Positions 54,419 through 63,214 of a stretch of 64,000 bases of DNA are shown here, piece by piece. The stretch's first letter is position 1. The number at the start of each line of letters is the position of its first letter. The position numbers and the translations under genes are program-made. A model generated the notes under the pieces. That model saw only the letters and a program-made list of their open reading frames with translations, was not told the DNA's origin and did not search any database. The DNA is from Bacteroidales bacterium. Its GTDB lineage: Bacteria > Bacteroidota > Bacteroidia > Bacteroidales > GCA-2711565. The DNA is taken from positions 70,902 through 134,901 of the forward strand of contig JANQLW010000013.1 of the NCBI GenBank assembly GCA_028280405.1, in the 5' to 3' direction.

Positions 54419-55039
54419 TTAAATTGTGATAGCCTTAAAGTCATAACCATTTTTACTAAAATGTTCAAGACACATTTCCAAAGCATATAACATATTTACT
54501 GAAGCTTTATAGCTATCATGAAAAACAATAATTGAGCCGGGATAAGCATTATTCATCACATTTTGCCAACATTCTTCTTTAGGAATGTTCTCATCAAAGT
54601 CTCCACTTAGAACACTCCACATAATAATCTTATAATCTTTCTTCAACAATTTAAGCTGCGGTGTACGAATCTTTCCATATGGAGGACGAAATAAATCGGA
54701 TTTTATATATTGCTCAGCCTGTTTCACACTTCGTATAAAATCTTTGGTTGATACTTTCCATCCATTTTTATGATTATAAGTATGATTACCTACTGCATGT
54801 CCCTTGGTTTTGATGGTTTCAAAAAGTTGCGGATGTAATCTTACCTTTTCTCCTAAACAAAAAAAAGTAGCCTTGGCCTGGTACTTATCTAAAATTTCCA
54901 GTACTCTTTCCGTAACACCCGGACAAGGGCCGTCGTCAAAAGTCAGATACAAAGTTTTATCCTCAGCAGCAAAATCCCAAATAAGCTTTCGGGAATGAAA
55001 AGCCCTGATCAATTTTGTTGTTTTCAGATAAAACCTCAT
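54419..55039 (-). CDS. Polysaccharide deacetylase family protein (CE4)
   Basis: NodB-homology deacetylase of 206 residues, removing N-acetyl or O-acetyl groups from polysaccharide or peptidoglycan. Motifs: TLYLTFDDGPCPGVTERVLEIL (MT1, catalytic and metal Asp), GHAVGNHTYNHKN (MT2, metal His pair), DLFRPPYGKIRTPQL (MT3), and SIIVFHDSYKA (MT5 His). The protein is almost only the catalytic domain and has no clear signal peptide, so its site of action is uncertain. Between the Ig-like lipoprotein and gpmI on the same strand, 30 and 62 nt apart, possibly one operon. Confidence 0.92.
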   Translation of the reverse strand: MRFYLKTTKLIRAFHSRKLIWDFAAEDKTLYLTFDDGPCPGVTERVLEILDKYQAKATFFCLGEKVRLHPQLFETIKTKGHAVGNHTYNHKNGWKVSTKDFIRSVKQAEQYIKSDLFRPPYGKIRTPQLKLLKKDYKIIMWSVLSGDFDENIPKEECWQNVMNNAYPGSIIVFHDSYKASVNMLYALEMCLEHFSKNGYDFKAITI

Positions 55040-55101
55040 ACTGCAAGTTAAGATTTTCTGAAACGATAAATCAAATATTCGGGAATAAATTTAGCTTGAT
55101 C

Positions 55102-56625
55102 TTAAACCAGGCTTATACCTGTCATTTGTTCTGAAACAGGAAGATTCATCATTTTTAATACAGTTGGCGCAATATCGGCAAGTATACCATCTTTTATTTC
55201 TGAATATTCTTTACTGATCAAAATACAAGGAACAGGATTTAAAGAGTGCGCCGTATTAGGTGAACCATCATTATTAACAGCATTATCGGCATTTCCGTGG
55301 TCGGCAGTTACAATTACAGAATATCCATTTTCAATTGCCGCTTCTACAGTTTCTTTTAAACATGTATCAACGGTTTTAGCTGCCTTTACAATTGCTTCCC
55401 AGATCCCGGTATGCCCAACCATGTCGCCATTGGCATAATTCAAACAAATAAAATCATACTTTTGCTTTTTTAATTCTGCGACCACTTTATCTTTTACTTC
55501 GGGAGCACTCATTTCAGGTTGATGATCGTAAGTAGGTACTTTCGGAGAAGCTACCAAAATCCGGTCTTCATTATTGAAAACCTCTTCTCTTCCTCCGGAG
55601 AAGAAATAAGTTACATGTGCATATTTTTCAGTCTCAGCAATTCTCAATTGCTTTTTATCATGATCCGCTATAATTTCACCTAAAGTTTGATCCACATTCT
55701 CTTTATCAAAAATTACATTAACATTTTTAAAGGATTTATCGTAATTAGACATGGTATAATACTGAAGATCCATGGTTTTCATTTCATGGTCTGTAAAATT
55801 TTCCTGGCTTAAAGCTACACTCATCTGACGCAGGCGGTCGGTACGGAAATTGAAACAGATAAATACATCGCCTTCTTCCACGATTCCTACAGGAACATTA
55901 TTTTCATCAACCATAACAATCGGCTTAATGAATTCATCAGTGATTCCCTCTTCATAAGATTTTTTTATAGAAACAAGCACATCTGTACTTTGTTCGCCTT
56001 TACCTTTAACCAATAAATCATACCCAACTTTTATTCTTTCCCATCTTTTATCTCTATCCATTGAATAATAGCGGCCAATAAGAGAGGCTAGTTTAGCAGA
56101 AGTATCTTTGGTTTTTTTCAGCATATTTTCTACAAAGTCTAATCCGCTTTGAGGATCTGTATCACGCCCGTCAGTAATAGCATGAATGAATACATCCTTC
56201 AGTCCGGTCTCAGTAGCCATTTCACATAATTTGACCAAATGTGTATCTAAAGAGTGTACTCCGCCATCAGATACTAATCCCAAAAAATGCAATTTTTTAT
56301 GATGATCTTTTGCATATTTAAAGGCTTCATTCAATTTTGCATTTTCATAAATACTATCCGATTCAATGGCTTTATTAATTCTTACAAGATCGTGATATAT
56401 TTTACGGCCGGCTCCCAAATTCAAATGGCCTACTTCCGAATTTCCCATTTGTCCGTCAGGCAATCCAACACTTTCACCACTGGCAAGTAATTGCGAGTTA
56501 GGATAATTCTTCATTAAAGAATCAAAATATGGAGTTTCGGCATTATATATTGCATTTGTTGAGTCGTTCTTCCCTAGCCCCCATCCGTCTAAAACGATGA
56601 GCATCACACGATTATTTGTAGTCAT
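55102..56625 (-). CDS. gpmI: 2,3-bisphosphoglycerate-independent phosphoglycerate mutase
   Basis: Glycolytic enzyme converting 3- to 2-phosphoglycerate, Mn-dependent, cytoplasmic monomer. 507 residues, normal length. Seen: RVMLIVLDGWGLGKNDSTNAIYNAETPYFDSL, the nucleophile Ser63 in GQMGNSEVGHLNLGAGR, DGGVHSLDTHLVKL, AITDGRDTDPQSGLDF, CFNFRTDRLRQM, and the metal-binding C-terminal YANGDMVGHTG and VTADHGNADNA. Start at the ATG at 56625. Probably begins an operon with the deacetylase and Ig-like genes; separated from the yitT-like gene by 149 nt containing that gene's terminator. Confidence 0.97.
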   Translation of the reverse strand: MTTNNRVMLIVLDGWGLGKNDSTNAIYNAETPYFDSLMKNYPNSQLLASGESVGLPDGQMGNSEVGHLNLGAGRKIYHDLVRINKAIESDSIYENAKLNEAFKYAKDHHKKLHFLGLVSDGGVHSLDTHLVKLCEMATETGLKDVFIHAITDGRDTDPQSGLDFVENMLKKTKDTSAKLASLIGRYYSMDRDKRWERIKVGYDLLVKGKGEQSTDVLVSIKKSYEEGITDEFIKPIVMVDENNVPVGIVEEGDVFICFNFRTDRLRQMSVALSQENFTDHEMKTMDLQYYTMSNYDKSFKNVNVIFDKENVDQTLGEIIADHDKKQLRIAETEKYAHVTYFFSGGREEVFNNEDRILVASPKVPTYDHQPEMSAPEVKDKVVAELKKQKYDFICLNYANGDMVGHTGIWEAIVKAAKTVDTCLKETVEAAIENGYSVIVTADHGNADNAVNNDGSPNTAHSLNPVPCILISKEYSEIKDGILADIAPTVLKMMNLPVSEQMTGISLV

Positions 56626-56721
56626 TATTGTAATGGTATTAAGTTCAAAATTTTGGCAAAGTTACTTAAATTAAAATTATGATTTAAAAAGACCATTTAA
56701 CATTTCATTACAAACTAAAAG

Positions 56722-56750
56722 ATTAAAAAAAGACGCGAAAATTCGCGCCT
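56722..56750 (-). terminator. Intrinsic terminator of the YitT-family gene
   Basis: On the minus strand GGCGCGAA and TTCGCGTC form a stem (56732-56749) followed by seven T (complement of 56725-56731), 25 nt after the stop codon at 56775. Textbook hairpin plus T-run. Confidence 0.8.
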
Positions 56751-56774
56751 TCCTATAAATATAATTTAGAGATA

Positions 56775-57671
56775 TTACATATCTGTATCTACATCATTTA
56801 AAGATTTGAAACCATTTCCTAAAATTTCATTTGCGTTAATTGCAGTAATAAAGGCTGTTGGGTCAATACGTTTAATATAATCCTGAAGCATCGACATTTC
56901 ACGACGGTTCACCACGGTATAGATAATGGTTTTATCAGAATTATTATACATTCCTTTTCCTTTAATGTAAGTACCTCCACGGTTCATATCCACGATGATC
57001 TTATTTCTGATTTCTTCATATTTATCGGAAATAATAAACAGGGTTTTATCATAACTAACCCCTTGAAGAATAACATCAATTACTCTTCCTGTAACATAAA
57101 TCACAATTAAGGAATACAATGGAATTTTCCAATCTTTGAAAGCGAATAAACCAATCAGTACAATGGCCGAATCCACAGCAATCATCAACTGTCCTAATGG
57201 AAGTTTGGTATACTTACTGATAATCATCGCTACAATATCGGAACCACCCGAAGTAGCTTTCGCTTTAAAAATCAAACCCAAGCCTAAACCAACGAATACA
57301 CCCCCAAAAATAGAAGATAATAGCGCATCATTCTGCACTAATGGGTCTGGGCCATATATATAAGTTAAACCATCAACAAAGAATGCAGTTGCAAAAAAGC
57401 CCACTACTGTTTTTGCTCCGAAACGAGGTCCCAAAACTTTAATACCGATCAGCGTTAAAGGAATATCAAAACAAAGTGCAATTAAACCCACCTTAGTTCC
57501 CAGCATATGGTGAAGCACGATCGAAATACCATAAACACCGCCCGGAACAAATTTATAAGGGGTAATGAAGAATACAAAACCGGCTGCCATAATAAAAGCA
57601 CCGATGATAATCATTGTATAATTAATGATCCATTTTCTCGAAAAGAGTTTCTCTTTATGAATGAAGCCCAT
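56775..57671 (-). CDS. YitT-family membrane protein (DUF161/DUF2179)
   Basis: 298-residue inner-membrane protein of unknown biochemical function. About five to six membrane segments: residues 14-32 (WIINYTMIIIGAFIMAAGF), 44-70, 78-97, 105-140 (FGGVFVGLGLGLIFKAKATSGGSDIVAMI with the DUF161 signature TSGGSDI), and 155-190. The last 80 residues form a soluble DUF2179 domain (DKTLFIISDKYEEIRNKIIVDMNRGGTYIKGKGMYNNSDKTIIYTVVNRREM). Single gene; terminated by its own hairpin. Divergent from the T9SS cluster. Some relatives in Gram-positives are annotated as transporters without proof. Confidence 0.9.
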   Translation of the reverse strand: MGFIHKEKLFSRKWIINYTMIIIGAFIMAAGFVFFITPYKFVPGGVYGISIVLHHMLGTKVGLIALCFDIPLTLIGIKVLGPRFGAKTVVGFFATAFFVDGLTYIYGPDPLVQNDALLSSIFGGVFVGLGLGLIFKAKATSGGSDIVAMIISKYTKLPLGQLMIAVDSAIVLIGLFAFKDWKIPLYSLIVIYVTGRVIDVILQGVSYDKTLFIISDKYEEIRNKIIVDMNRGGTYIKGKGMYNNSDKTIIYTVVNRREMSMLQDYIKRIDPTAFITAINANEILGNGFKSLNDVDTDM

Positions 57672-57996
57672 AGTATGTTTTTTTTAATAAAATTTAAAAA
57701 TCGCGCAAAAGTAATCATTTTAAACAATAGAAATCACGATTTAACAAAAAAATATTTTTTAATTCACATACTGCTAATCAACATCTTACAAAATCAATCA
57801 AAAAAACAGCCCAAAGCCTGGATATAAATATTCAATATTTGTTGGACATACTAAATATTCACTTATTGACGTTAAACCTAAGTTCAATTCCTATAAGTTG
57901 AATTTCTTTTTATAATTAAAGGAAACAATACTATGACAGATAGAAAATTATTGTAATTTTAATTTTCATACATGCTTTGATTTTTACAGGTTTTAT
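57672..57996. other. Divergent non-coding gap between the YitT-family gene and the T9SS cluster
   Basis: 325 bp of AT-rich DNA. It must hold promoters for both sides, but I see no full -33/-7 pair and no stable hairpin; TGACGTTAAACCTAAGTTC near 57866 has no partner. The small plus-strand frame 57507-57827 overlaps the YitT-family gene and is not a gene. Confidence 0.5.
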
Positions 57997-58956
57997 ATGC
58001 GTTTTCTCAAACTATTAATAAGCTTAATAACTTTCATAATTGCCAGCAATAGTTTTGCACAACAGGCTGCTATGTTCAGCCAGAATATGTTTAATTACAA
58101 CTATTTAAACCCCGGGCACTTTACGATGAATGAAAGTATCTGTTTAAGTGGTATTACCCGTCAGCAATGGGTTGGATTTAAAGACAGCAATGGTAATGCA
58201 TTGGGGCCTCAAACTTATTTATTGAGCTTTTCAGCTCCTGTTGAAGTTTTGAAAGGTGGTATTGGAGGAAGCATTATTGAAGATAAGATCGGACCATTTA
58301 AAGACATTGGCTTCAATATCGGTTATGCTTATAAAACAAAATTTAAGCAGGGAGAGTTGGGGCTTGGCCTCCAGCTTAGTTTGCTCAATCACAGAATAGA
58401 TTATTCAAAGTTTATTCCTTTGAATCCAGAAGATCCTGTTTTAATTAATACCGGAGAAACAAGTGATTTAATGACAGATTTTGCATTGGGCATGTTTTAC
58501 AAAGTCCCGAATCAGTATTATATTGGAGTTTCCCTTACTAATATTATGGAAGCCAAAGGAAATAATTTTGGAGACGGAGTCCAAAGTGCTCCTTCAACAG
58601 ACAGAACTGCTTATTTGGTGGCAGGCTATGAACTTTCCTTTAAACGAAACCCCTTATTAAAATTCAAGCCTTCTTTATTGGTAAAGTCAAATTTTTCACA
58701 AACTCAGATATCTCTCAGTGGCCTGATGCTATACAATAATAAGTTCTGGGGTGGCGTTACTTATAATGTTCAAACCACCGACGCCATTGCTTTGCTTATA
58801 GGTTTGAATTTAAAAGATTTAAAAATAGGTTATTCATATGATCTCCCTTTATCGTCAATTAATACCAAGGGAAGTCATGAAATTATGCTTAGTTATTGTT
58901 TTAAATTGTCAATAAAAAAGAAAAAAGAAGCTTATAGAAACACGCGTTTTTTATAA
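57997..58956 (+). CDS. PorP/SprF-family type IX secretion system outer-membrane protein
   Basis: 319-residue beta-barrel-type protein with a signal peptide ending ASNSFAQ. The family opening AMFSQNMFNYNYLNPGHFTMNESICLSGITRQQWVGFKDSNG is plain, then repeated barrel strands such as YLLSFSAPVEVLKGGIGGSIIEDKIGPF, DIGFNIGYAYK and YYIGVSLTNIMEAKG, ending in MLSYCFKLSIKKKK. PorP/SprF proteins couple cargo or adhesins to the T9SS; when located before gldK/porK, as here, the protein is usually the PorP-like core or accessory component. 110 nt separate it from gldK. I leave the symbol empty because several paralogues exist per genome. Confidence 0.9.
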   Translation: MRFLKLLISLITFIIASNSFAQQAAMFSQNMFNYNYLNPGHFTMNESICLSGITRQQWVGFKDSNGNALGPQTYLLSFSAPVEVLKGGIGGSIIEDKIGPFKDIGFNIGYAYKTKFKQGELGLGLQLSLLNHRIDYSKFIPLNPEDPVLINTGETSDLMTDFALGMFYKVPNQYYIGVSLTNIMEAKGNNFGDGVQSAPSTDRTAYLVAGYELSFKRNPLLKFKPSLLVKSNFSQTQISLSGLMLYNNKFWGGVTYNVQTTDAIALLIGLNLKDLKIGYSYDLPLSSINTKGSHEIMLSYCFKLSIKKKKEAYRNTRFL

Positions 58957-59066
58957 TTTAGGGAATTATTTAGAGGAATTGATAACTTTTTCGTTTTCCT
59001 ACGTATAAAGACGTTATAAGTATCTATATTAGATTTGAAGTATTAAAGAAATTAAAATATATACTG

Positions 59067-60464
59067 ATGAAAAAAATACTGCTTTTTTTATTTGTAATCG
59101 TTGTTTTTTCAGGATGTGGACTATTCAAAAAAGGGAAAAACAGTGGTATTAGCGGAAAGGGAGAATTGGTTGGGGTAAATAGTAAATCAAGGCCATTTTA
59201 CCAACCCGATCCTTATGGAATGGTATTTATTCCTCAGGGAAGTTTTACTTTGGGAGCAGGCGACCAGGATCTTTCCAACAGTATGGTGAATGATCCAAAA
59301 ACAATTTCCGTATCCTCCTTTTTTATGGATGAAACCGAAATTACAAATAATGAATACAGGCAATTTGTTCGTTGGGTAAGAGATTCCATAGCAAGGACAA
59401 TTTTAGGCGAAACATTTCCTGAAGAATTCCTGATCTCTCAAAATGAAAAAACCGGTGAAGAATATGATCCTCCCTATTTGAACTGGGATACAGAAATTGA
59501 TTGGAAAAGTGATAATCAGGAAGTGAGAGATGCCCTCGAAGAAATGTTTTTACCCGAACATGAAAGATACTTCCGTAAAAAACAAATTGATACCCGAAAA
59601 CTGAATTACGAATATTATTGGATCGACTTACAAGCAGCAGCTCGTAAAGACTTTAATCAAAAAGGAAATTTTCTGGATGCCAGCTTAGCAAACCGTCCGC
59701 AGGGATTAAAAGATCGTTCGGTATATGTTCGCAGGGAAAGCATCAATGTATATCCCGATACATTAGCATGGATACATGATTATACTTACTCATTCAACGA
59801 CCCGTTAACTGAAAAATATTTTTGGCACCCTGCTTATGATCACTATCCGGTAGTTGGTGTAAACTGGAATCAGGCCAGGGCATTTTGTGTTTGGAGGACA
59901 GAATTACTGAACAGCTATTTAAAATCCAAAAAAGGACAGGAAGTTGTTGCTGAATTCAGGCTACCTACAGAAGCCGAATGGGAATGGGCAGCACGTGGAG
60001 GTCACAAGCTGAATCCTTATCCATGGGGTGGCCCTTATACTACTACCGAACAAGGATGTTTCTTAGCAAACTTTAAGCCTCGCCGTGGCAATTACGTTGC
60101 CGATGGAGGTTTAAGAACTGTCGTTGTTGGGCATTATCCTCCTAATGACTATGGCCTTTATGATATGTCAGGTAATGTTGCCGAATGGACAAACAGTGCA
60201 TACGATCCATCATCCTATAATTTTAGTTGGGATATGAACCCTAACTATACTTATAATGCAAAACCGGATGATCCACCGGCAATGAAACGCAAAGTAGTAA
60301 GAGGGGGTTCATGGAAAGACATTGCTCACTATCTAAAAGTTACTACCAGAACTTATGAATATCAGGATACTGCAAAATCATATATCGGATTCCGTTGTAT
60401 TCAACCTTATTTAGGCAGTGGAAAAACCGAAATGCAATCCAGATCATCAAACGTTTACAGATAA
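59067..60464 (+). CDS. gldK: T9SS ring lipoprotein GldK (PorK)
   Basis: Outer-membrane lipoprotein that with GldN forms the periplasmic ring of the type IX secretion system. 465 residues, lipobox FSGC with Cys17. The rest is a formylglycine-generating-enzyme/SUMF1-like fold: GMVFIPQGSFTLGAG, FFMDETEITNNEYRQFVRW, HYPVVGVNWNQARAFCVWRTE, FRLPTEAEWEWAARGG, YGLYDMSGNVAEWTNSAY and VVRGGSWKD. Insertions near 95-215 distinguish GldK from true sulfatase-modifying enzymes, and it is not expected to be catalytic. First gene of the gldKLMN block; gldL starts 30 nt later. Confidence 0.95.
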   Translation: MKKILLFLFVIVVFSGCGLFKKGKNSGISGKGELVGVNSKSRPFYQPDPYGMVFIPQGSFTLGAGDQDLSNSMVNDPKTISVSSFFMDETEITNNEYRQFVRWVRDSIARTILGETFPEEFLISQNEKTGEEYDPPYLNWDTEIDWKSDNQEVRDALEEMFLPEHERYFRKKQIDTRKLNYEYYWIDLQAAARKDFNQKGNFLDASLANRPQGLKDRSVYVRRESINVYPDTLAWIHDYTYSFNDPLTEKYFWHPAYDHYPVVGVNWNQARAFCVWRTELLNSYLKSKKGQEVVAEFRLPTEAEWEWAARGGHKLNPYPWGGPYTTTEQGCFLANFKPRRGNYVADGGLRTVVVGHYPPNDYGLYDMSGNVAEWTNSAYDPSSYNFSWDMNPNYTYNAKPDDPPAMKRKVVRGGSWKDIAHYLKVTTRTYEYQDTAKSYIGFRCIQPYLGSGKTEMQSRSSNVYR

Positions 60465-60494
60465 AACTAATTTAACACCAAATAAAAAACTAAA

Positions 60495-61541
60495 ATGGGA
60501 TTAATACACAACATCAGAGTTAAAGGCTTTACCATTTTAAGATCTAGATTTTACAAAAAGTTCATGGCAAGAATGTACGGTTGGGGCGCATCAGTTGTAA
60601 TTCTTGGAGCCTTATTCAAAATCAATCACTACCCTTATGCTGATGAATTCCTACTGGTCGGTTTATCTGTGGAGGCGCTTATTTTCTTCCTCTCTGCATT
60701 TGAAGCACCACATGTTGAACCGGATTGGAGTATAGTATATCCTGAACTCATAGAATTTTATCATGGAGATGGGATTGGAAAAATAAATGAGATCAGAAGA
60801 CCTACGCAACAACTGGACGCCTTGTTAAAAAATGCCAATATTGATGAAAAGATCATTAGCCGACTCGGAGAAGGACTCAACAAACTGGGAGATACCACTT
60901 CCCAATTAGGAGACCTTACTAATGCTGCTGTTGCAAGTAATAATTACGCAGAAAACATACAAGCAGCTACTGAGTCTGCAACTGATTTAAATAACGCTTA
61001 TAAGAAAACTTCCGAATCATTATATCATTCAGCAGAAGCTTCACAACAGCATTCAGAGAAGTTAGGAGAAGCTGCGAAAAACTCAGCAGAATTAGCCGGA
61101 GTTTACAGAGATACTTCTGAAGCACTAAAATCAGAATTAAATGCTACAACTGAATTTTCAGAACATATCAAAAGTGCCAGCAAATCTGCTAAAGAGTTGG
61201 CCGATAAATATAAAGCAAGTACTGAGAAAATCGTTCAATCGGCAGATGCTTTGGATTTCTCAGGAATTGAAGGAAATTCTTATAATGAAGAATTAAGGAA
61301 AATTTCCGATACCCTTTCTTCTTTAAATAACCTATATCAAAAACAACTTGAAAGTTCTAATCAACAGATAGAATCATCTGTTCAGTTACAGGAAACCATG
61401 AATAACTTCCTGGCAAATCTAATGGATTCCGCAGATAAGATGATCACCTATAAGCACAATATGGATCAGTTGAACGAAAAGATGGCTGCCCTAAACGAGG
61501 TATATTCAAATATGCTTAATGCAATGACTGTTAAAAAGTAA
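60495..61541 (+). CDS. gldL: T9SS inner-membrane motor subunit GldL (PorL)
   Basis: With GldM, forms the proton-driven rotary motor for secretion and gliding. 348 residues. The two membrane helices are at about 27-45 and 50-70 (GWGASVVILGALFKINHY, DEFLLVGLSVEALIFFLSAFEAP) with intramembrane charges Lys42, Glu60 and Glu70 that match proton-pathway positions described in Flavobacterium GldL. The cytoplasmic part from about 75 is long and Ala/Ser/Glu-rich, a predicted coiled coil with near-repeats (ESATDLNNAYKKTSESL, NSAELAGVYRDTSEALK, KSAKELADKYKASTEKI). It is longer than the roughly 215-residue flavobacterial form, like the Bacteroidia type. Downstream gldM starts 35 nt away. Confidence 0.95.
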   Translation: MGLIHNIRVKGFTILRSRFYKKFMARMYGWGASVVILGALFKINHYPYADEFLLVGLSVEALIFFLSAFEAPHVEPDWSIVYPELIEFYHGDGIGKINEIRRPTQQLDALLKNANIDEKIISRLGEGLNKLGDTTSQLGDLTNAAVASNNYAENIQAATESATDLNNAYKKTSESLYHSAEASQQHSEKLGEAAKNSAELAGVYRDTSEALKSELNATTEFSEHIKSASKSAKELADKYKASTEKIVQSADALDFSGIEGNSYNEELRKISDTLSSLNNLYQKQLESSNQQIESSVQLQETMNNFLANLMDSADKMITYKHNMDQLNEKMAALNEVYSNMLNAMTVKK

Positions 61542-61576
61542 TTAAAAGGCACATTGATAATTTAAGCAGATAAGAT

Positions 61577-63196
61577 ATGGCTTCATATAAAGAAACTCCT
61601 CGACAGAAAATGATTGCAATGATGTACCTTGTACTCACTGCGCTTCTGGCTCTTAATGTATCCAAAGAAATGCTGAATGCTTTCCTCGTTGTGAATGAAA
61701 GTATGGAAAGTAATAATAAAAGCTTCTCCGGGAAAATTGAGAATGTATATTCTGAATTTGAAAAACAATTCAAATTAAGCCCGGTCAAAGTAGGCCCTTT
61801 TTATACCAAAGCTGAAAAGGTGCAGCGGGAAACGGATAAGATCATTACTTATATCGACAGTTTAAAAAATGCCCTGATTATTGCTTCCGAACCCAAAATA
61901 ACCACTGTGGAACAAGCAATGAATACACCTTTAAAAGAAATCAAAAATAAAGATAAATATTCTGAACCGACCCGATTTTTCTTCGGCCGTTCGGTAAGTG
62001 GTGAAAATGGAGAATCGGGGAAATTGAAACGTAAGCTGGATGCTTACCGTACCAAAATGCTGCAGGCAATTGGAGAATCTCCTGATAGTGAAAGATTAGG
62101 CTTAATCACCAATAAAAAATATTACGATAAAGACGGGAAAGAACAAACCTGGATGCAGCATAACTTTTATTATACGATACTGGCAGCTGACATTACTATT
62201 TTAAATAAACTGATCGGTGAAATTCAAAGTGCAGAGTTCGACGTAGTTACTCATTTATTTTCGGATGTAACTGCAGAAGATTTCAAATTTGATGAAGTCG
62301 ATGCCAAAGTAATTTCTCCTAATTCCTATATATTAAAAGGTCAGAATTATGAGGCCGAAGTTTTTGTTGCGGCTTATGACACTAAGCAAACACCAACAGT
62401 CTATGTAAAAAGTGGCTCAAGTCCAATTACCGATGCAGATATTGAAAGTGGAAGGGCCCGCAAAATTACCGGCGAAAAGGGGATCGTAAATCTAAACTTT
62501 GATGGCAGCCGGGAAGGAGTTCATGAGTATTCAGGAGTAATCGAAATGCGCTCTCCGGATGGAGAAATGGTAAGATATCCATTTAGCAGTGAATATGTGG
62601 TTGCTCCACCTTCATTAACTGTTGCTGCTACCAAAATGAATGTATTCTATATTGGTGTAGATAATCCGGTTTCGATTTCCGTACCGGGTATTGCTGCTGA
62701 AAAGATCAGAGCTACAATTACGGAAGGCTGTACATTGAATAAAGATCCCAAAAACGGAAATGACTGGATCGTACGGGTTCCGAGAGGACTTAGAAAAGCT
62801 GTTATTTCAGCAACTGCTCAGGTAGATGGTAAAAGAGAAAATATGGGAAGTCGTGAATTCCGTGTAAAACGGGTTCCGGATCCAATTGCGGAAGTTGCAG
62901 GCAAAAAAGAAGGCCCGATTGACCGTAACACTTTATTGGCTGCAAATGCAATTATTCCTCAGATGAAAGATTTTGAATTTGATTTGAATTTTGTGGTGAA
63001 TTCATTTACTATGGCCACTGTTATAAATGGAGACTGGATCCCTAAAACAACCAGAGGAAACCGCTTCTCCAATGAGATGAAAGAATTGATCAGGAACGCA
63101 AAACGAGGTCAGAAGTTTTTCTTTGAAAATATTCAGGCTTCCGGCCCTGATGGAACAACAAGAACATTAAATACGGTAAATTTAACAATAGAATAA
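61577..63196 (+). CDS. gldM: T9SS inner-membrane motor subunit GldM (PorM)
   Basis: Single-pass partner of GldL that reaches through the periplasm to the GldK/GldN ring. 539 residues. Cytoplasmic start MASYKETPRQKM, one membrane helix about 12-30 (MIAMMYLVLTALLALNVSKEMLNAF), then an N-terminal helical periplasmic domain to about 225 and three beta-rich domains (D2-D4), with KVISPNSYILKGQNYEAEVFVAAYD, PSLTVAATKMNVFYIGVDNPVSISVPG and the C-terminal MKDFEFDLNFVVNSFTMATVI. Conserved Arg9 and the TM Tyr/Glu region look normal. Third gene in gldKLMN; gldN follows 18 nt later. Confidence 0.96.
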   Translation: MASYKETPRQKMIAMMYLVLTALLALNVSKEMLNAFLVVNESMESNNKSFSGKIENVYSEFEKQFKLSPVKVGPFYTKAEKVQRETDKIITYIDSLKNALIIASEPKITTVEQAMNTPLKEIKNKDKYSEPTRFFFGRSVSGENGESGKLKRKLDAYRTKMLQAIGESPDSERLGLITNKKYYDKDGKEQTWMQHNFYYTILAADITILNKLIGEIQSAEFDVVTHLFSDVTAEDFKFDEVDAKVISPNSYILKGQNYEAEVFVAAYDTKQTPTVYVKSGSSPITDADIESGRARKITGEKGIVNLNFDGSREGVHEYSGVIEMRSPDGEMVRYPFSSEYVVAPPSLTVAATKMNVFYIGVDNPVSISVPGIAAEKIRATITEGCTLNKDPKNGNDWIVRVPRGLRKAVISATAQVDGKRENMGSREFRVKRVPDPIAEVAGKKEGPIDRNTLLAANAIIPQMKDFEFDLNFVVNSFTMATVINGDWIPKTTRGNRFSNEMKELIRNAKRGQKFFFENIQASGPDGTTRTLNTVNLTIE

Positions 63197-63214
63197 TACC
63201 GGATTGGAGGTTAT

